Assembly: GCF_007676705.1 (NCBI RefSeq)
Contig: NZ_VEBF01000002.1
Coordinates: 1,302,001 to 1,366,000 of the forward strand
From: Paenibacillus xylanexedens
GTDB taxonomy: Bacteria; Bacillota; Bacilli; Paenibacillales; Paenibacillaceae
Direction of reading: 5' to 3'
DNA length: 64,000 bases
The notes under the pieces: generated by a model
What the model was told of the DNA's origin: nothing
What the model saw: the letters and a program-made list of their open reading frames with translations, nothing else
Databases searched by the model: none
Shown: in pieces, positions 16,932 to 26,447 of the stretch
How positions within the stretch are numbered: the first letter of the stretch is position 1
How the letters are laid out: every line of letters begins with the position of its first letter
Program-made: the position numbers and the translations under genes

Positions 16932-17777
16932 ATGAAGGTTGGATTTATCGGAACCGGCAGCATGGGCAGCCTGTTGATCTATGCCCTGATCCAATCGGGT
17001 GCACTCGAACCCCGGCAGATCGCCGCCAGCAATCGAACCCCGTCCAAAGTACGTCAGTTATCCCTCCGTTACCCTGGTCTGCATGAATCCCAGAGTAATC
17101 GGGAAACGGTGATCCGAAGCAATATCATATTCCTGTGCGTGAAGCCGCTTGAATTCAAACATGTCATTGAAGACATCCTGCCTGTCGTGAATCCCAATCA
17201 TATAATTGTCTCGATCACCAGTCCCGTGCAGCTGCGCCATCTGGAATCTTCACTTCCTTGCAAAGTCTCCAAGGTTATTCCCAGCGTCACACACCAGGTC
17301 GGCAGCGGAGCATCCCTGTGCATACACGGTGAACGAATGACCAGTGAAGACCGCGCTGTATTAGAAAGTCTGCTCAGTCATATAGGCAGGCCCTACCAAG
17401 TGGATGAAGCCTGTACACGAATTACATCCGACTTCTCCAGCTGCGGACCGGCATTCATATCGTTCTTCTTGGAACAGTGGATCGAAAGTGCAGTGAAGCT
17501 GACAGACATCAAAAGAGCAGATGCCTGTGCTCTGGCTGGCGAAATGCTCCTGGGAACAGGCAAGCTGCTCACCGAAGGAGGTTACACTCCGCAAGAACTT
17601 CAGGCTCGTGTCGCTGTACCTGGCGGTATAACCGCTCAGGCACTTGCATTGCTGAAGGTTAGTCTCGACGGCGTTTTCGACAGCCTGATCCACACAACAC
17701 ATGACAAGTATGATGAAGATTTGTTAAAGCTGGATGAACTATTCCGAGCCGGTGAGATTAACCGGCAACAATATTAA
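16932..17777 (+). CDS. comER: ComER, pyrroline-5-carboxylate reductase-like protein
   Basis: A 281-residue NAD(P)-binding protein of the ProC superfamily, divergent from comEA as in Bacillus. The Rossmann motif is [15 protein letters not shown] at residues 2-16; [19 protein letters not shown] (about 60-78) and the ProC-like C-terminus ([26 protein letters not shown]) follow. In related Bacillus it affects biofilm and sporulation timing. GGAGG precedes ATG 16932; the open frame upstream to 16824 has no ribosome site. Its last 20 bases overlap the end of leuS on the other strand. Confidence 0.9.
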   Translation: MKVGFIGTGSMGSLLIYALIQSGALEPRQIAASNRTPSKVRQLSLRYPGLHESQSNRETVIRSNIIFLCVKPLEFKHVIEDILPVVNPNHIIVSITSPVQLRHLESSLPCKVSKVIPSVTHQVGSGASLCIHGERMTSEDRAVLESLLSHIGRPYQVDEACTRITSDFSSCGPAFISFFLEQWIESAVKLTDIKRADACALAGEMLLGTGKLLTEGGYTPQELQARVAVPGGITAQALALLKVSLDGVFDSLIHTTHDKYDEDLLKLDELFRAGEINRQQY

Positions 17778-20202
17778 CGAGTTTGCCTGGAACGGCAATG
17801 ACCTTGCGAATGGTCTTGCCTTCCAGCGCCTGCTTAACAGGTGCCAGCTCCATCGTAAAGTCCTGCATACCCTGTGCATCCAGATCCTTCGCGATCGTAG
17901 CACGTGTTACGATTTTACCGTTTACCTGAACAACGATTTCTACTTCCGCATCCACTGTCATGGACTCATCATATTCAGGCCAAGCCACGTAAGAGATTCC
18001 ACCTTCATGACCCAAACGGCTCCACAGTTCCTCTGCCATATGCGGTGCCAGTGGTGACAACAGCTGCACAAAGTTCTCCATCGCTTCACGAGGCAGTGTA
18101 TCGGCTTTGTAAGCATCATTGATGAAGATCATCAGCTGACTAATGGATGTGTTGAAACGCAGATGTTCCAGATCTTCCGTAACTTTTTTGATCGTTTTGT
18201 GAGCCGTCCGCTTGAACTCATCCGTTCCACCGTCCACCGTAATCTTGTCATTGATGGCTCCTGTGTCTTCGTTGATGAAGAGACGCCATACACGTGACAG
18301 GAAGCGGTGCATGCCTTCAACCCCGTTTGCATTCCACGGTTTTGTCGCTTCCAATGGTCCCATGAACATCTCGTACAGACGCAATGTATCTGCACCGAAT
18401 TCATTCACGATTTCATCCGGGTTAATGACATTACCACGGGATTTACTCATTTTCTCATTATTGGTACCCAGGATCATACCTTGGTTCACCAGTTTGTGGA
18501 AAGGCTCTTTGGTATCCACAACACCCAGATCATACAGCACTTTGTGCCAGAAACGAGCGTACAGCAAGTGAAGCACCGCGTGCTCTGCTCCGCCAATGTA
18601 CAGATCAACTGGCAGCCACTGCTGCTGTTTATCCTTGGAGATCAGTTCCTTGTCATTATGCGGATCAATAAAGCGCAGGTAATACCAGCAGCTACCCGCC
18701 CATTGTGGCATGGTGTTGGTTTCGCGACGTGCCTTCATTCCCGTTTCCGGATCTACCGTATTCACCCACTCTGTAACATTCGCCAGTGGTGATTCTCCAG
18801 TACCCGAAGGTTTGATCTGGTCGATATCAGGCAGCAGCAGTGGAAGTTGATCCTCCGGTACGGTCTTCATCGTTCCGTCTTCCAGATGCAGAATTGGGAT
18901 TGGCTCACCCCAGTAACGCTGACGGCTGAACAGCCAATCGCGCAGACGATAGGTTACTTTACCTTGTCCTTTACCGTTCTCTTCCAACCAAGCAATCATT
19001 TTGGCAACCGCTTCTTCATTGTTCAGTCCGTTCAGGAAATCGGAATTCACATGCGCACCATCACCCGAATATGCCTCTTGTGTAACGTCTCCACCTTGAA
19101 TAACCTCGATAATATCCAGACCGAACTGCTTCGCAAATTCCCAGTCACGTGCATCATGACCCGGAACAGCCATAACTGCACCTGTACCGTAACCAGCAAG
19201 GACATAATCGGCAATCCAGATTGGCAGTTTTGCACCATTAACGGGATTGATTGCATAAGCGCCAGTGAATACACCTGTTTTGTCTTTGGCCAAATCCGTA
19301 CGTTCCAGATCACTCTTACGAGAAGCCTGCTCCTGATAAGCCTGAATCGCTTCACGTTGGTCATCAGTTGTAATTGCTCCTACCAATTCATGTTCCGGAG
19401 CAAGTACCGCAAAGCTCGCACCGAACAATGTGTCCGCACGGGTAGTGAACACCTTGATGACTTCCTCGCGACCCTCAATGGCAAATACAACTTCTGCACC
19501 TGTCGATTTACCGATCCAGTTGCGCTGCATATCCTTGATGCTTTCAGACCAATCCAGCTCTTCCAGGTCTTCCAACAGACGCTCTGCATACTCGGTAATT
19601 CTCAGAACCCATTGACGCATCGGTTTGCGTACAACCGGATGTCCACCACGTTCACTCTTGCCATCAATAACCTCTTCATTAGCAAGTACCGTTCCAAGTG
19701 CTTCACACCAGTTAACGGCTACTTCATCCACATAAGCGAGGCCTTTATTATACAGTTGGATAAAGATCCATTGCGTCCATTTATAGTATTCAGGGTCCGT
19801 TGTGCTGATCTCACGATCCCAGTCATAAGAGAAACCGAGCGATTTGATCTGGCGACGGAAATTGTCAATATTACGGAATGTAATATCTCGTGGATGTTCA
19901 CCTGTATCCAGTGCATGCTGCTCAGCAGGCAGACCGAAAGCGTCCCAACCCATTGGGTGCAATACGTTGTAACCGCGCATACGTTTGTAACGGGAAACGA
20001 TATCCGTTGCCGTATATCCTTCCGGGTGGCCTACGTGCAGACCTGAACCGGATGGATATGGGAACATATCCAGTGCATAAAACTTCGGTTTAGCAGGATC
20101 TTCACCCGTTTTAAACGTTTTATTCGCATCCCAGTATTGCTGCCAACTTTTTTCCATGACTTGTGGCTGATAGCCGTGTTTCGGCTGGTTATTCTCACTC
20201 AT
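17758..20202 (-). CDS. leuS: Leucyl-tRNA synthetase
   Basis: Class I synthetase charging tRNA-Leu, 814 residues, the normal bacterial size. The HIGH-type motif is [18 protein letters not shown] at about residues 48-65, the KMSKS motif [18 protein letters not shown] at about 576-593, and the CP1 editing domain lies between ([21 protein letters not shown] near 250, [19 protein letters not shown] near 340). The C-terminal [15 protein letters not shown] is the tRNA-binding region. A leucine T-box riboswitch and a good promoter lie upstream. The 3' end overlaps convergent comER by 20 bases. Confidence 0.97.
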   Translation of the reverse strand: MSENNQPKHGYQPQVMEKSWQQYWDANKTFKTGEDPAKPKFYALDMFPYPSGSGLHVGHPEGYTATDIVSRYKRMRGYNVLHPMGWDAFGLPAEQHALDTGEHPRDITFRNIDNFRRQIKSLGFSYDWDREISTTDPEYYKWTQWIFIQLYNKGLAYVDEVAVNWCEALGTVLANEEVIDGKSERGGHPVVRKPMRQWVLRITEYAERLLEDLEELDWSESIKDMQRNWIGKSTGAEVVFAIEGREEVIKVFTTRADTLFGASFAVLAPEHELVGAITTDDQREAIQAYQEQASRKSDLERTDLAKDKTGVFTGAYAINPVNGAKLPIWIADYVLAGYGTGAVMAVPGHDARDWEFAKQFGLDIIEVIQGGDVTQEAYSGDGAHVNSDFLNGLNNEEAVAKMIAWLEENGKGQGKVTYRLRDWLFSRQRYWGEPIPILHLEDGTMKTVPEDQLPLLLPDIDQIKPSGTGESPLANVTEWVNTVDPETGMKARRETNTMPQWAGSCWYYLRFIDPHNDKELISKDKQQQWLPVDLYIGGAEHAVLHLLYARFWHKVLYDLGVVDTKEPFHKLVNQGMILGTNNEKMSKSRGNVINPDEIVNEFGADTLRLYEMFMGPLEATKPWNANGVEGMHRFLSRVWRLFINEDTGAINDKITVDGGTDEFKRTAHKTIKKVTEDLEHLRFNTSISQLMIFINDAYKADTLPREAMENFVQLLSPLAPHMAEELWSRLGHEGGISYVAWPEYDESMTVDAEVEIVVQVNGKIVTRATIAKDLDAQGMQDFTMELAPVKQALEGKTIRKVIAVPGKLVNIVAG

Positions 20203-20239
20203 CTATTGTTCCTCCTTCAGGTTATTCGCATTTTAATTG

Positions 20240-20557
20240 CAACAAAAAAACCTCAGCATCCCGTAGCGTTTGCAGCGCTAGGGACGAGAGGTTGAATTCC
20301 CGTGGTACCACCCTAGTTAGCGGACGAACGTGCTTCGTCATCCACTCCCTTTGGACCTGTAACGGCGGTTAACCGATGCGGATTTCCATTCCTGAACCCA
20401 AGCTTTATACAAGCAGGTTAAACAGAATGGTGTAATCACCGCATTTCTCCAAGGCGAGTTCGCAAATCACTGTCAACCGGCTTGCACCAACCGCCGGCTC
20501 TCTGTTATGTACAGGAATTACTACTGATCCTTATCATCGAAATATGTATACAATATC
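20240..20557 (-). promoter_or_regulatory. T-box riboswitch, leucine specifier CUC, with terminator
   Basis: The 14-base T-box core AGGGTGGTACCACG is present on the minus strand at 20314-20301. Upstream lies Stem I with the AGAGAGCCGGCGGTTGGTG / AAGCCGG apex and, in the specifier loop, GAACTCGCC with the codon CTC (Leu) at 20458-20456 followed by the usual purine. Downstream, CCTCTCGTCCCTAGCG pairs with CGCTACGGGATGCTGAGG, ending in TTTTTTT (about 20295-20240). Uncharged tRNA-Leu would favour the antiterminator and leuS expression. Confidence 0.93.
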
Positions 20558-20563
20558 GGGAAC

Positions 20564-20592
20564 ATTATATAAAAAAGCAAGCCCAAAGTCAA
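20564..20592 (-). promoter_or_regulatory. Sigma-A promoter of leuS
   Basis: TTGACT (20592-20587), 17-base spacer, TATAAT (20569-20564) on the minus strand; the start would be near 20557, just upstream of Stem I of the T-box. Confidence 0.85.
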
Positions 20593-20658
20593 TATTACAC
20601 GTGATAATCACCTTTTTAAGCCACACGGTTCGTATCTTTTAATAACACTCGTTGCTGT

Positions 20659-21615
20659 TCAGGATAAACGAAAACGCTCGATGCCTTCCTCCAGATTATG
20701 AATGGCCCAATTCACATGTTCCTGATTATCATATTGGCGATAAGCGCATTCAATGCGTAATACCAGATCAAAATACAAGTCGTATAGACTTCTTCTTCTC
20801 AGCTCACTTTCAGTCGTAATCGCATGCCCGTATCCCTTCACGAATCCGGGAGTATAGTTAAAATGACTAAAGTAATGCTCCATCAAAGGGTCTGCCCACA
20901 GAGAACGTTCAAAATCAATAATTGCTGTGATGCGACCTGCGTCTACCAGAACATTGCCATCCCACAGATCCCAACTGACAAGTACAGGTTCTTTTACATC
21001 GTCCAGCACATCCGATTTTTCTTCAATCAAGCGTCTCAATTCAGGGTATTCACTCGAAAATGTAATCCCGGCTTCTTCCCCATCGTTAAGAATGTCATCC
21101 ATCAGATGGATAAATGCTTCTTTCCAAGTGGAATAACGTTGTTTTTGCTCCGAGAAATATCCGAACTTCTCTCCTTTGATTTCATTAATCCGACGATTGT
21201 AACGACCCAGCTGTTGTTCAATAGCTTCCTGCTCTTCCGCCGCGTACTGATCCTTGACCTGATTGTAGGGTGTTCCAGACATATACTCCATGATAAAATA
21301 ACGCGCTGGAGCAATGGTTAACGAATCATCATAAGCCAGCACTTGCGGTACGGGAACATCCTGTAGTTTCGTAATGAGGCGTAGTGCCTCAACCTCGGCA
21401 ATCATGAGATCCTGCTCACAGCGCATCAGATTTGTCGAAGCCGACGGGGCAATTTTGAGTACCACCCGCTGTGCATCACTTAGGGTAATGAGATATGCAT
21501 GATTGGCCCAGCCATCCACCATCTCCTTATAGTCCTGTATACTTGCAGAGAGATGTTGTTTGATTATGGTATTCAGCTGTTCTGACGTGAGTCTTGTTTT
21601 ATATGTACTTTCCAT
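20659..21615 (-). CDS. Aminoglycoside phosphotransferase/choline kinase-like protein
   Basis: A 318-residue APH-fold small-molecule kinase. It shows the nucleotide lobe (AHAYLITL-like WANHAYLITLSDAQRVVLKIAP at residues 35-57), YFIMEYMSGTPYNQV in the hinge, and a catalytic loop SWDLWDGNVLVDAGRITAIIDFERSLWADPL at about 215-245. The usual HGDxxxxN His is replaced by Ser (SWD), while the catalytic Asp, Asn and DFE metal Asp are kept. The substrate is unknown; resistance should not be assumed. It lies between the leuS T-box and yqeM, where Bacillus has no gene, and a cre-like site lies 34 bases upstream. Confidence 0.8.
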   Translation of the reverse strand: MESTYKTRLTSEQLNTIIKQHLSASIQDYKEMVDGWANHAYLITLSDAQRVVLKIAPSASTNLMRCEQDLMIAEVEALRLITKLQDVPVPQVLAYDDSLTIAPARYFIMEYMSGTPYNQVKDQYAAEEQEAIEQQLGRYNRRINEIKGEKFGYFSEQKQRYSTWKEAFIHLMDDILNDGEEAGITFSSEYPELRRLIEEKSDVLDDVKEPVLVSWDLWDGNVLVDAGRITAIIDFERSLWADPLMEHYFSHFNYTPGFVKGYGHAITTESELRRRSLYDLYFDLVLRIECAYRQYDNQEHVNWAIHNLEEGIERFRLS

Positions 21616-21648
21616 TACTGCACCTCGCTTTGAATATTAATTCGGTTA

Positions 21649-21660
21649 GAAAACGCTTTC
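21649..21660 (-). promoter_or_regulatory. Possible cre (CcpA) site
   Basis: GAAAACGCTTTC matches the palindromic core of the catabolite-responsive element, but the outer T and A of the 14-base consensus are missing. It is 34 bases upstream of the phosphotransferase gene. Tentative. Confidence 0.3.
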
Positions 21661-21786
21661 TTTCCAACCATTATGGCTTCCTTTCCTATAACTAGCAATA
21701 CTTTTTGTCACCTCATTATGTCTTTTCTTGCATTCCTTGTCCGATTCACAGAAGCTTGTTATTCATTCTCCTTGGAGTATCAAACA

Positions 21787-21820
21787 AAAAAACTGCCCTT
21801 ATGCACCATAAGGACAGCTC
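21787..21820 (-). terminator. Intrinsic terminator after yqeM
   Basis: Minus strand GCTGTCCTTATGGTGCATAA forms a hairpin with AAGGGCAG and ends in TTTTTTTG, 14 bases after the yqeM stop. Confidence 0.85.
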
Positions 21821-21833
21821 TTCTCATTCGCTC

Positions 21834-22604
21834 TTACTTCACAGCAACGTAGAACAAGCGCTGTGCGCTGTCTCCGGCTTCTTCCCATTCAAAATCGGCA
21901 TACACCTTCACGTCTCTGAAACCTGCCTTGGATAACTCCAGCTTCATCCAGTCCGGATTATACGCGCGCTGGACATGAACTTCTTCAAAACGCTGGTACA
22001 TATCCTTGCTCCCATCATCCACACGCGAAAAGATACTCAGATGATGCTCAATCTCACAACGATCTTGATCCAATCCACAAGTCCATATATACGATACGGA
22101 GCGTTCATCCAATACAAAAGGCTGTTCCTCATCATAACGAATAAGGGTATTGGGATGATGAACATCAAACAGGAACGTTCCACCAGGTTTCAACATCTCA
22201 TATGTGCGCTGGAATGTACGAACGACATCTTCTTGTTCAAGCAGGTAATTGACGCAATCACAGAAAGATATCACTGAATCCACAGGCTCCGGAACTCGCC
22301 AATCCCGCATATCCTGCTGCACCCAACGTACACTGCCTTCGCGGTACAAGCGATGACCTTGAGGCGTGGCCTCCATCTTACTGCGCGCAACCGACAGCAT
22401 ATCTGCTGAGAGGTCAATGCCTGTAACTTCAAAACCGGAGTTCACGAGCGGGATCGTAATCGAGCCCGTCCCACAGCCAAGTTCTGCGACACTTTTGGGC
22501 ATTCCATGATGTTCCCAGGCTGTTCTTGCAAACCTTATCCAGTCCGGATAAGGCATATCTTCCATTAATTCATCATAGACATAGGCAAATTTCCGGTAAG
22601 ACAT
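21834..22604 (-). CDS. yqeM: SAM-dependent methyltransferase YqeM
   Basis: Class I methyltransferase of the YqeM family, 256 residues, substrate unknown. The AdoMet-binding motif I is VAELGCGTGSITIPLVNSG at about residues 38-56, motif II ends in TGIDLSADMLSVARSKM (about 60-76), and DSVISFCDCVNYLLEQEDV follows near 108-126. The N-terminus YRKFAYVYDELMEDMPYPDW is the family hallmark. It belongs to the conserved yqeG-yqeM cluster although cvfB is inserted between it and rsfS, with a terminator in that gap. Confidence 0.9.
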   Translation of the reverse strand: MSYRKFAYVYDELMEDMPYPDWIRFARTAWEHHGMPKSVAELGCGTGSITIPLVNSGFEVTGIDLSADMLSVARSKMEATPQGHRLYREGSVRWVQQDMRDWRVPEPVDSVISFCDCVNYLLEQEDVVRTFQRTYEMLKPGGTFLFDVHHPNTLIRYDEEQPFVLDERSVSYIWTCGLDQDRCEIEHHLSIFSRVDDGSKDMYQRFEEVHVQRAYNPDWMKLELSKAGFRDVKVYADFEWEEAGDSAQRLFYVAVK

Positions 22605-22653
22605 TCAGGCACCGCACTTTCAATTTCATTTTCCAATCCTGATCTAACAAAAG

Positions 22654-22696
22654 AAAAAGCAGGGGTATCCGGTGTTTACCCAGCCTAGCCCTGCCT
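22654..22696 (-). terminator. Intrinsic terminator after cvfB
   Basis: Minus strand GGCAGGG (22696-22690) pairs with CCCTGC (22663-22658) around an inner GGGT/ACCC helix, then TTTTTC. It separates cvfB from yqeM. Confidence 0.75.
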
Positions 22697-22734
22697 TCTC
22701 CTAGTTCCATGTTACAAATATTTAATCAAGAAAA

Positions 22735-23640
22735 TTACTTGGTTTCATCCTGATCCGCAGGTGCAGATTCGGACAAATACGTCCAGCTCTCCTTTTGCAC
22801 GATCAGTCCGTCTTTCATCAATTTGCCCAAGGCACGCTTGAAAGCAGACTTACTGATGCCAAAGCGCTGCTTGATGATATCCGGCGGAGTTGCATCCGAG
22901 TATGGCATGCCCCCCATAGGACGTTCTTTCATGAAAGCGAGCAGCTTGTCTGCATCTTCGTTACGTCCAACTTGTTTTAGTTGAGTCATGGCCAGATTCA
23001 CACGTCCGTCTTCACGTACCAGTGTCACCCGACATTTAACTTTTTCACCAAGACGCAGCATATGACTACGTTCGGATGAATGAATCATACCAATCGCGCC
23101 AAAGCCCAGTACACCGCCCTCTACAAGTACAAAAGTACCCATCTGCAGTGGCTTGTACACCGTCGCTTCAACCCATTCGTTTAACCATGAAGTTGGAGCA
23201 TGGAAAGACAATGGTGAAAGCTCACGTTCCCCGGCCAATTTGGCACGCAGACGTCCTTGCTTGTCATGTTCCATGATTACAAAGACTTCATCCCCTACTT
23301 GAGGACGCAGTTCTTCCAGTTCAGGCAGCTCACGGATGGGAAGCAGCAATTGCCGTCCAAGTCCCATTTCGAGGAAACAACCCAGTCGTGGGTGGACATC
23401 AGCCACAACCAGTCGTGCCATTTCGCCGAGCATGAGATAAGGCTTTTTCATCGTTACGGCCAGACGGTCTTCTGTATCAAAGAATACAAAAACCTCAAGC
23501 GTCTCGCCAATCTTAATATCCCGCGTTAACTCGGTGTAGTGAAGCAGTACATCTTCCGATCCTGTCGTCAAAAAGAAGCCAAACGGAGACACTTCACGTG
23601 AAACCGGCAAAGAGACGACTGTTCCAGCAATCAAACTCAT
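22735..23640 (-). CDS. cvfB: S1-domain RNA-binding protein CvfB/YitL
   Basis: A 301-residue protein of the CvfB family: three S1/OB-type RNA-binding domains at about residues 5-65, 68-130 and 150-215 (EVSPFGFFLTTGSEDVLLH, FVLVEGGVLGFGAIGMIHSSE), followed by a winged-helix domain at about 230-290 (MGGMPYSDATPPDIIKQRFGISKSAFKRALGKLMKDGLI). In Staphylococcus CvfB affects virulence gene expression; here a general RNA-related role is likely. Its start overlaps the end of rsfS by four bases, so it is coupled to the yqe operon, a placement not found in B. subtilis. Confidence 0.9.
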   Translation of the reverse strand: MSLIAGTVVSLPVSREVSPFGFFLTTGSEDVLLHYTELTRDIKIGETLEVFVFFDTEDRLAVTMKKPYLMLGEMARLVVADVHPRLGCFLEMGLGRQLLLPIRELPELEELRPQVGDEVFVIMEHDKQGRLRAKLAGERELSPLSFHAPTSWLNEWVEATVYKPLQMGTFVLVEGGVLGFGAIGMIHSSERSHMLRLGEKVKCRVTLVREDGRVNLAMTQLKQVGRNEDADKLLAFMKERPMGGMPYSDATPPDIIKQRFGISKSAFKRALGKLMKDGLIVQKESWTYLSESAPADQDETK

Positions 23641-23984
23641 ACAGTTTCCACCACTTTGGCATCAGACCATAGACGTTCAATATTGTAGTATTCACGCTCG
23701 TCACGGTGGAAGATATGAACAACAACATCGCCCATGTCCATCAATACCCAACGTGCGGAATCCATACCTTCGATACCTTTGATCGTCGCTCCGGCTGCAT
23801 GAGCTTGTTTGCGAATTTCAGTGGCAATGGCTTGTACCTGTGTATCGGAATTCCCGTGACAAATAACAAAATAATCCGCCACCAGAGAAACATTAATCAG
23901 GTCCAACGCTACAATGTTGGATGCCTTTTTGTCGTCAGCGGCAGCAACCGCCATATTCATAAGTTCTTTCGATGATACTGTCAT
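23637..23984 (-). CDS. rsfS: Ribosomal silencing factor RsfS
   Basis: A 115-residue protein that binds ribosomal protein L14 and blocks subunit joining when nutrients are short. The family core is complete: DKKASNIVALDLINVSLVADYFVICHGNSDTQVQAIATEI at about residues 18-57 and EGMDSARWVLMDMGDVVVHIF at about 72-92, then the YYNIERLW end. It lies 17 bases after yqeK and overlaps cvfB. Confidence 0.95.
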   Translation of the reverse strand: MTVSSKELMNMAVAAADDKKASNIVALDLINVSLVADYFVICHGNSDTQVQAIATEIRKQAHAAGATIKGIEGMDSARWVLMDMGDVVVHIFHRDEREYYNIERLWSDAKVVETV

Positions 23985-24001
23985 GAACCAACCTCCATAA
24001 T

Positions 24002-24568
24002 CTATAATTGTGCAATCAAGTCATTACGCGACAGCATGGTCAAAGGATAAATGACACGTCGTTGCGAGATCAGCAAGCTGATCGTCGAATCGAATCCGGC
24101 AATTAAACCTTCCTCCAGACTACGTTCAGCCTGTTCGCGAATGTGATCCACTCCCGGGAAATCTCGTCCCGGCTCAATGTAATCGGCAAGACATACCACT
24201 TTGTCCAGCAAGCTCATGCCTACCCGACCCGAGGTATGCCACCGGATGGCATTAATAACTTCGGAATCCGCTACACCGTAATCACGCTCGGCTACAAAAG
24301 CACCGACTTCGGAATGCCAGAGCTGCTTGTCATGCTGCAGAAGTTCCTGGTTTAATCCGTTATCACGGATGACCACTTCCATCTCCGCTACGGGCCAGTA
24401 CTTCGCCACATCATGCAATATCGCTGCCAGATCCGCTTTTACAGGATCAGCACCGTATTTTTCAGCCAACTTCACTGCCGATTCCATCACACCCAGTGTA
24501 TGCTTCCAGCGTTTCTCCGGCATTTGTCCGGATACGGCTTGAATCAGTTCCTCACGGCTTAGTCCCAT
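24002..24568 (-). CDS. yqeK: HD-domain Ap4A hydrolase YqeK
   Basis: A symmetrical bis(5'-nucleosyl)-tetraphosphatase, 188 residues, HD superfamily. RWKHTLGVMESAVKLAEKYGAD (residues 20-41) supplies the first His; AAILHDVAKYW (about 48-58) is the HD motif; HSEVGAFVA and INAIRWHTSGRVGMSLLDKVVCLADYIEPGRDF (about 105-137) give the remaining metal ligands and the ADYIEPGRDF family signature. It overlaps nadD by 17 bases, as in most Firmicutes. Confidence 0.94.
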   Translation of the reverse strand: MGLSREELIQAVSGQMPEKRWKHTLGVMESAVKLAEKYGADPVKADLAAILHDVAKYWPVAEMEVVIRDNGLNQELLQHDKQLWHSEVGAFVAERDYGVADSEVINAIRWHTSGRVGMSLLDKVVCLADYIEPGRDFPGVDHIREQAERSLEEGLIAGFDSTISLLISQRRVIYPLTMLSRNDLIAQL

Positions 24569-25142
24569 ATAAACCGCTCCTTACAATATATTGGTGCACT
24601 TCATCAGGAATCATGAAGCGTACCGAATGTCCTTTGGCAAGACGTCTGCGTACGGCTGTCGATGAAATATCGACCAAGGGCATCTCGGCCAGCAGGACCC
24701 GATCCTGTAACTCGTCTGGTAAATCATCCAGATGTAACTGGAAGCCCGGCCGACCAACTCCGATAAAGGTTAAGCGTTCTGCAAGCTCTTCAATCTGCTC
24801 CCATTTGGGAAGATAGTTCACCATATCCGCCCCGATAATGAAATAGAATTCATGTTCTGGATGGCGACGCCACAGTTCCCTCATCGTATCGATGGTATAA
24901 GACACTCCGCCAAGTTCCATCTCGATGCCGAGCACCTCATATTGCTGCACACCCTTCACAGCCGCTTCCGTCATGTCGAGACGTTGCTGTCCCGAAGCTC
25001 CGGCACCCCGCTTGTGAGGTGGAACATGGGAGGGCATGAACCAGATCTCATCCAGTGCATGCGAATCCCTTGCCGCTTCAGCTGCCAGGAGGTGTCCCAT
25101 GTGGATCGGATCAAACGTACCACCCATGATGCCGATCTTCAC
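24552..25142 (-). CDS. nadD: Nicotinate-nucleotide adenylyltransferase
   Basis: Joins NaMN and ATP to deamido-NAD in NAD synthesis. About 196 residues. GIMGGTFDPIHMGHLLAAEAA carries the nucleotidyltransferase GTFDPxHxGH motif at residues 4-20; VPPHKRGAGAS, YFIIGADMVNYLPKWEQIEEL and the C-terminal ISSTAVRRRLAKG (ISSTxIR signature) complete the fold. The GTG at 25142 gives the usual MKIGIMGG opening and is ten bases from GGGAG; a GTG three codons earlier is an alternative but is too near the ribosome site. Confidence 0.95.
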   Translation of the reverse strand: MKIGIMGGTFDPIHMGHLLAAEAARDSHALDEIWFMPSHVPPHKRGAGASGQQRLDMTEAAVKGVQQYEVLGIEMELGGVSYTIDTMRELWRRHPEHEFYFIIGADMVNYLPKWEQIEELAERLTFIGVGRPGFQLHLDDLPDELQDRVLLAEMPLVDISSTAVRRRLAKGHSVRFMIPDEVHQYIVRSGLYGTKP

Positions 25143-25157
25143 CCGCGTCACGCTCCC

Positions 25158-25451
25158 TTATCTAGGTAGTTCGATTTGTTTGTTATCGCGTGATTCTTTG
25201 TACAGGATGATTGTGTTACCGATGACTTGTACAAGCTCGCTTCCCGTTTCACGGGCAACTTCTTCTGCCATCTCTTTTCTGTCCTCGTCATTGTTGTTCA
25301 ACACTTGCACTTTCATCAATTCGCGCTTCTCAATCGCATCTTCGATGTGACGGAACAGGTGCTCGTTTGTGCCACCTTTACCAATCTGAAATACAGGGGT
25401 CAGGTGATGTGCCTGTGACCGCAAAAAGCGCTTTTGTTTACCGTTTAACAT
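25158..25451 (-). CDS. yhbY: CRS1-YhbY RNA-binding protein (YqeI)
   Basis: A 97-residue ribosome-associated RNA-binding protein with the YhbY/CRM fold. The start MLNGKQKRFLRSQAHHLTPVFQIGKGG and the KRELMKVQVLNN and VQVIGNTIILYKES segments are diagnostic, GKGG being the RNA-binding GxxG loop at about residues 24-27. The ATG at 25451 has GGAG close upstream; an in-frame start 16 codons earlier is not supported. It lies between aroE and nadD, as yqeI does in B. subtilis. Confidence 0.94.
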   Translation of the reverse strand: MLNGKQKRFLRSQAHHLTPVFQIGKGGTNEHLFRHIEDAIEKRELMKVQVLNNNDEDRKEMAEEVARETGSELVQVIGNTIILYKESRDNKQIELPR

Positions 25452-25532
25452 GAATACTCCATACTCCTTATATTGAGCAGGCCCTAATTGACAGTTCAAA
25501 GACTGTCCGGACCTGACCGTTCATTTATATTT

Positions 25533-26402
25533 TCACACTTCAAAACTTTTTAACACTGCACGTCTCATCGTCTCCACAGGAGCCGGGATGCCGAGCCAAT
25601 GTTCAAAGGCTACAGCGCCCTGATATACAAACATACCCAGACCACCGTGCACTGTGCATCCACGTAACCGTGACTCCCGAAGCAGGCGAGTTTCCAGCGG
25701 ATTATAGATCAGATCACTCACAGCTGCGCCTTCACGAATTAGTGCAGGATCAACCGGCACGTCATCAACATGAGGATGCATTCCGGCAGCCGTTGTGTTA
25801 ATCACAATATCAGCCGTAGCCAAGACCGTCGCAGCGTCTTCCATGCCACCGCCCGAGATTTCTCCCAAGCCATGGCCCCGTAAATCCGAAGCAAGTGCAA
25901 TAGCCCTGTCCGCTGTACGATTCAGAATGTGAATCTGCTCAGGCTTCTCCAATGCAAGTGCGTATATAACGCCTCTCGCCGCTCCACCTGCTCCCAGGAC
26001 AGCAATACGTTTGCCCGCAAGCTCCGGCACAGCCTCTTCCTTCAGGGATCGGACATAGCCAATACCATCCGTATTGTACCCTGTCAGTGTTCCACTTTCA
26101 TTGACGATGGTATTCACCGCACCAATCAGGCGAGCACTTTCATCGATCCCATCCAGGTACTGCATCACCTGCTCTTTGTGCGGGATGGTGACATTGACAC
26201 CACGATAGCCCAATGCCACAATTCCCCGAACTGCCGCTTCCAATTGATCCGGATGAACATGCAGTGGCATATACATTCCATTCACTCCTGCAGCCTGGAG
26301 GGCCGCATTGTGCATTGCCGGTGATTTGGAATGAGCAATAGGATCACCCATAACGCCAAGCAACACGGGAAGTGAAGGGTCGCATTTTTTCTCCTCAGAC
26401 AT
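25533..26402 (-). CDS. aroE: Shikimate dehydrogenase
   Basis: Reduces 3-dehydroshikimate to shikimate with NADPH in aromatic amino acid synthesis. 289 residues. GVMGDPIAHSKSPAMHNAAL (residues 16-35) binds shikimate through SKSP, NVTIPHKEQV (about 69-78) supplies the catalytic Lys, NTDGIGY and the Rossmann loop VLGAGGAARGVIYAL (about 129-143) bind NADP, and NRTADRA fits NADP preference. It lies inside the yqe cluster as in B. subtilis (aroD in its nomenclature). Confidence 0.96.
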   Translation of the reverse strand: MSEEKKCDPSLPVLLGVMGDPIAHSKSPAMHNAALQAAGVNGMYMPLHVHPDQLEAAVRGIVALGYRGVNVTIPHKEQVMQYLDGIDESARLIGAVNTIVNESGTLTGYNTDGIGYVRSLKEEAVPELAGKRIAVLGAGGAARGVIYALALEKPEQIHILNRTADRAIALASDLRGHGLGEISGGGMEDAATVLATADIVINTTAAGMHPHVDDVPVDPALIREGAAVSDLIYNPLETRLLRESRLRGCTVHGGLGMFVYQGAVAFEHWLGIPAPVETMRRAVLKSFEV

Positions 26403-26447
26403 AGGTCCGCCTCCGATCCGCTCTGATGTACAGGTTCTGAGATTACA

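Noticed and set aside
18847-20046. Plus-strand open frame of 399 codons
   Set aside because: It is antisense to leuS, has a composition typical of a shadow frame (many Cys, Thr, Phe, His) and no ribosome site.
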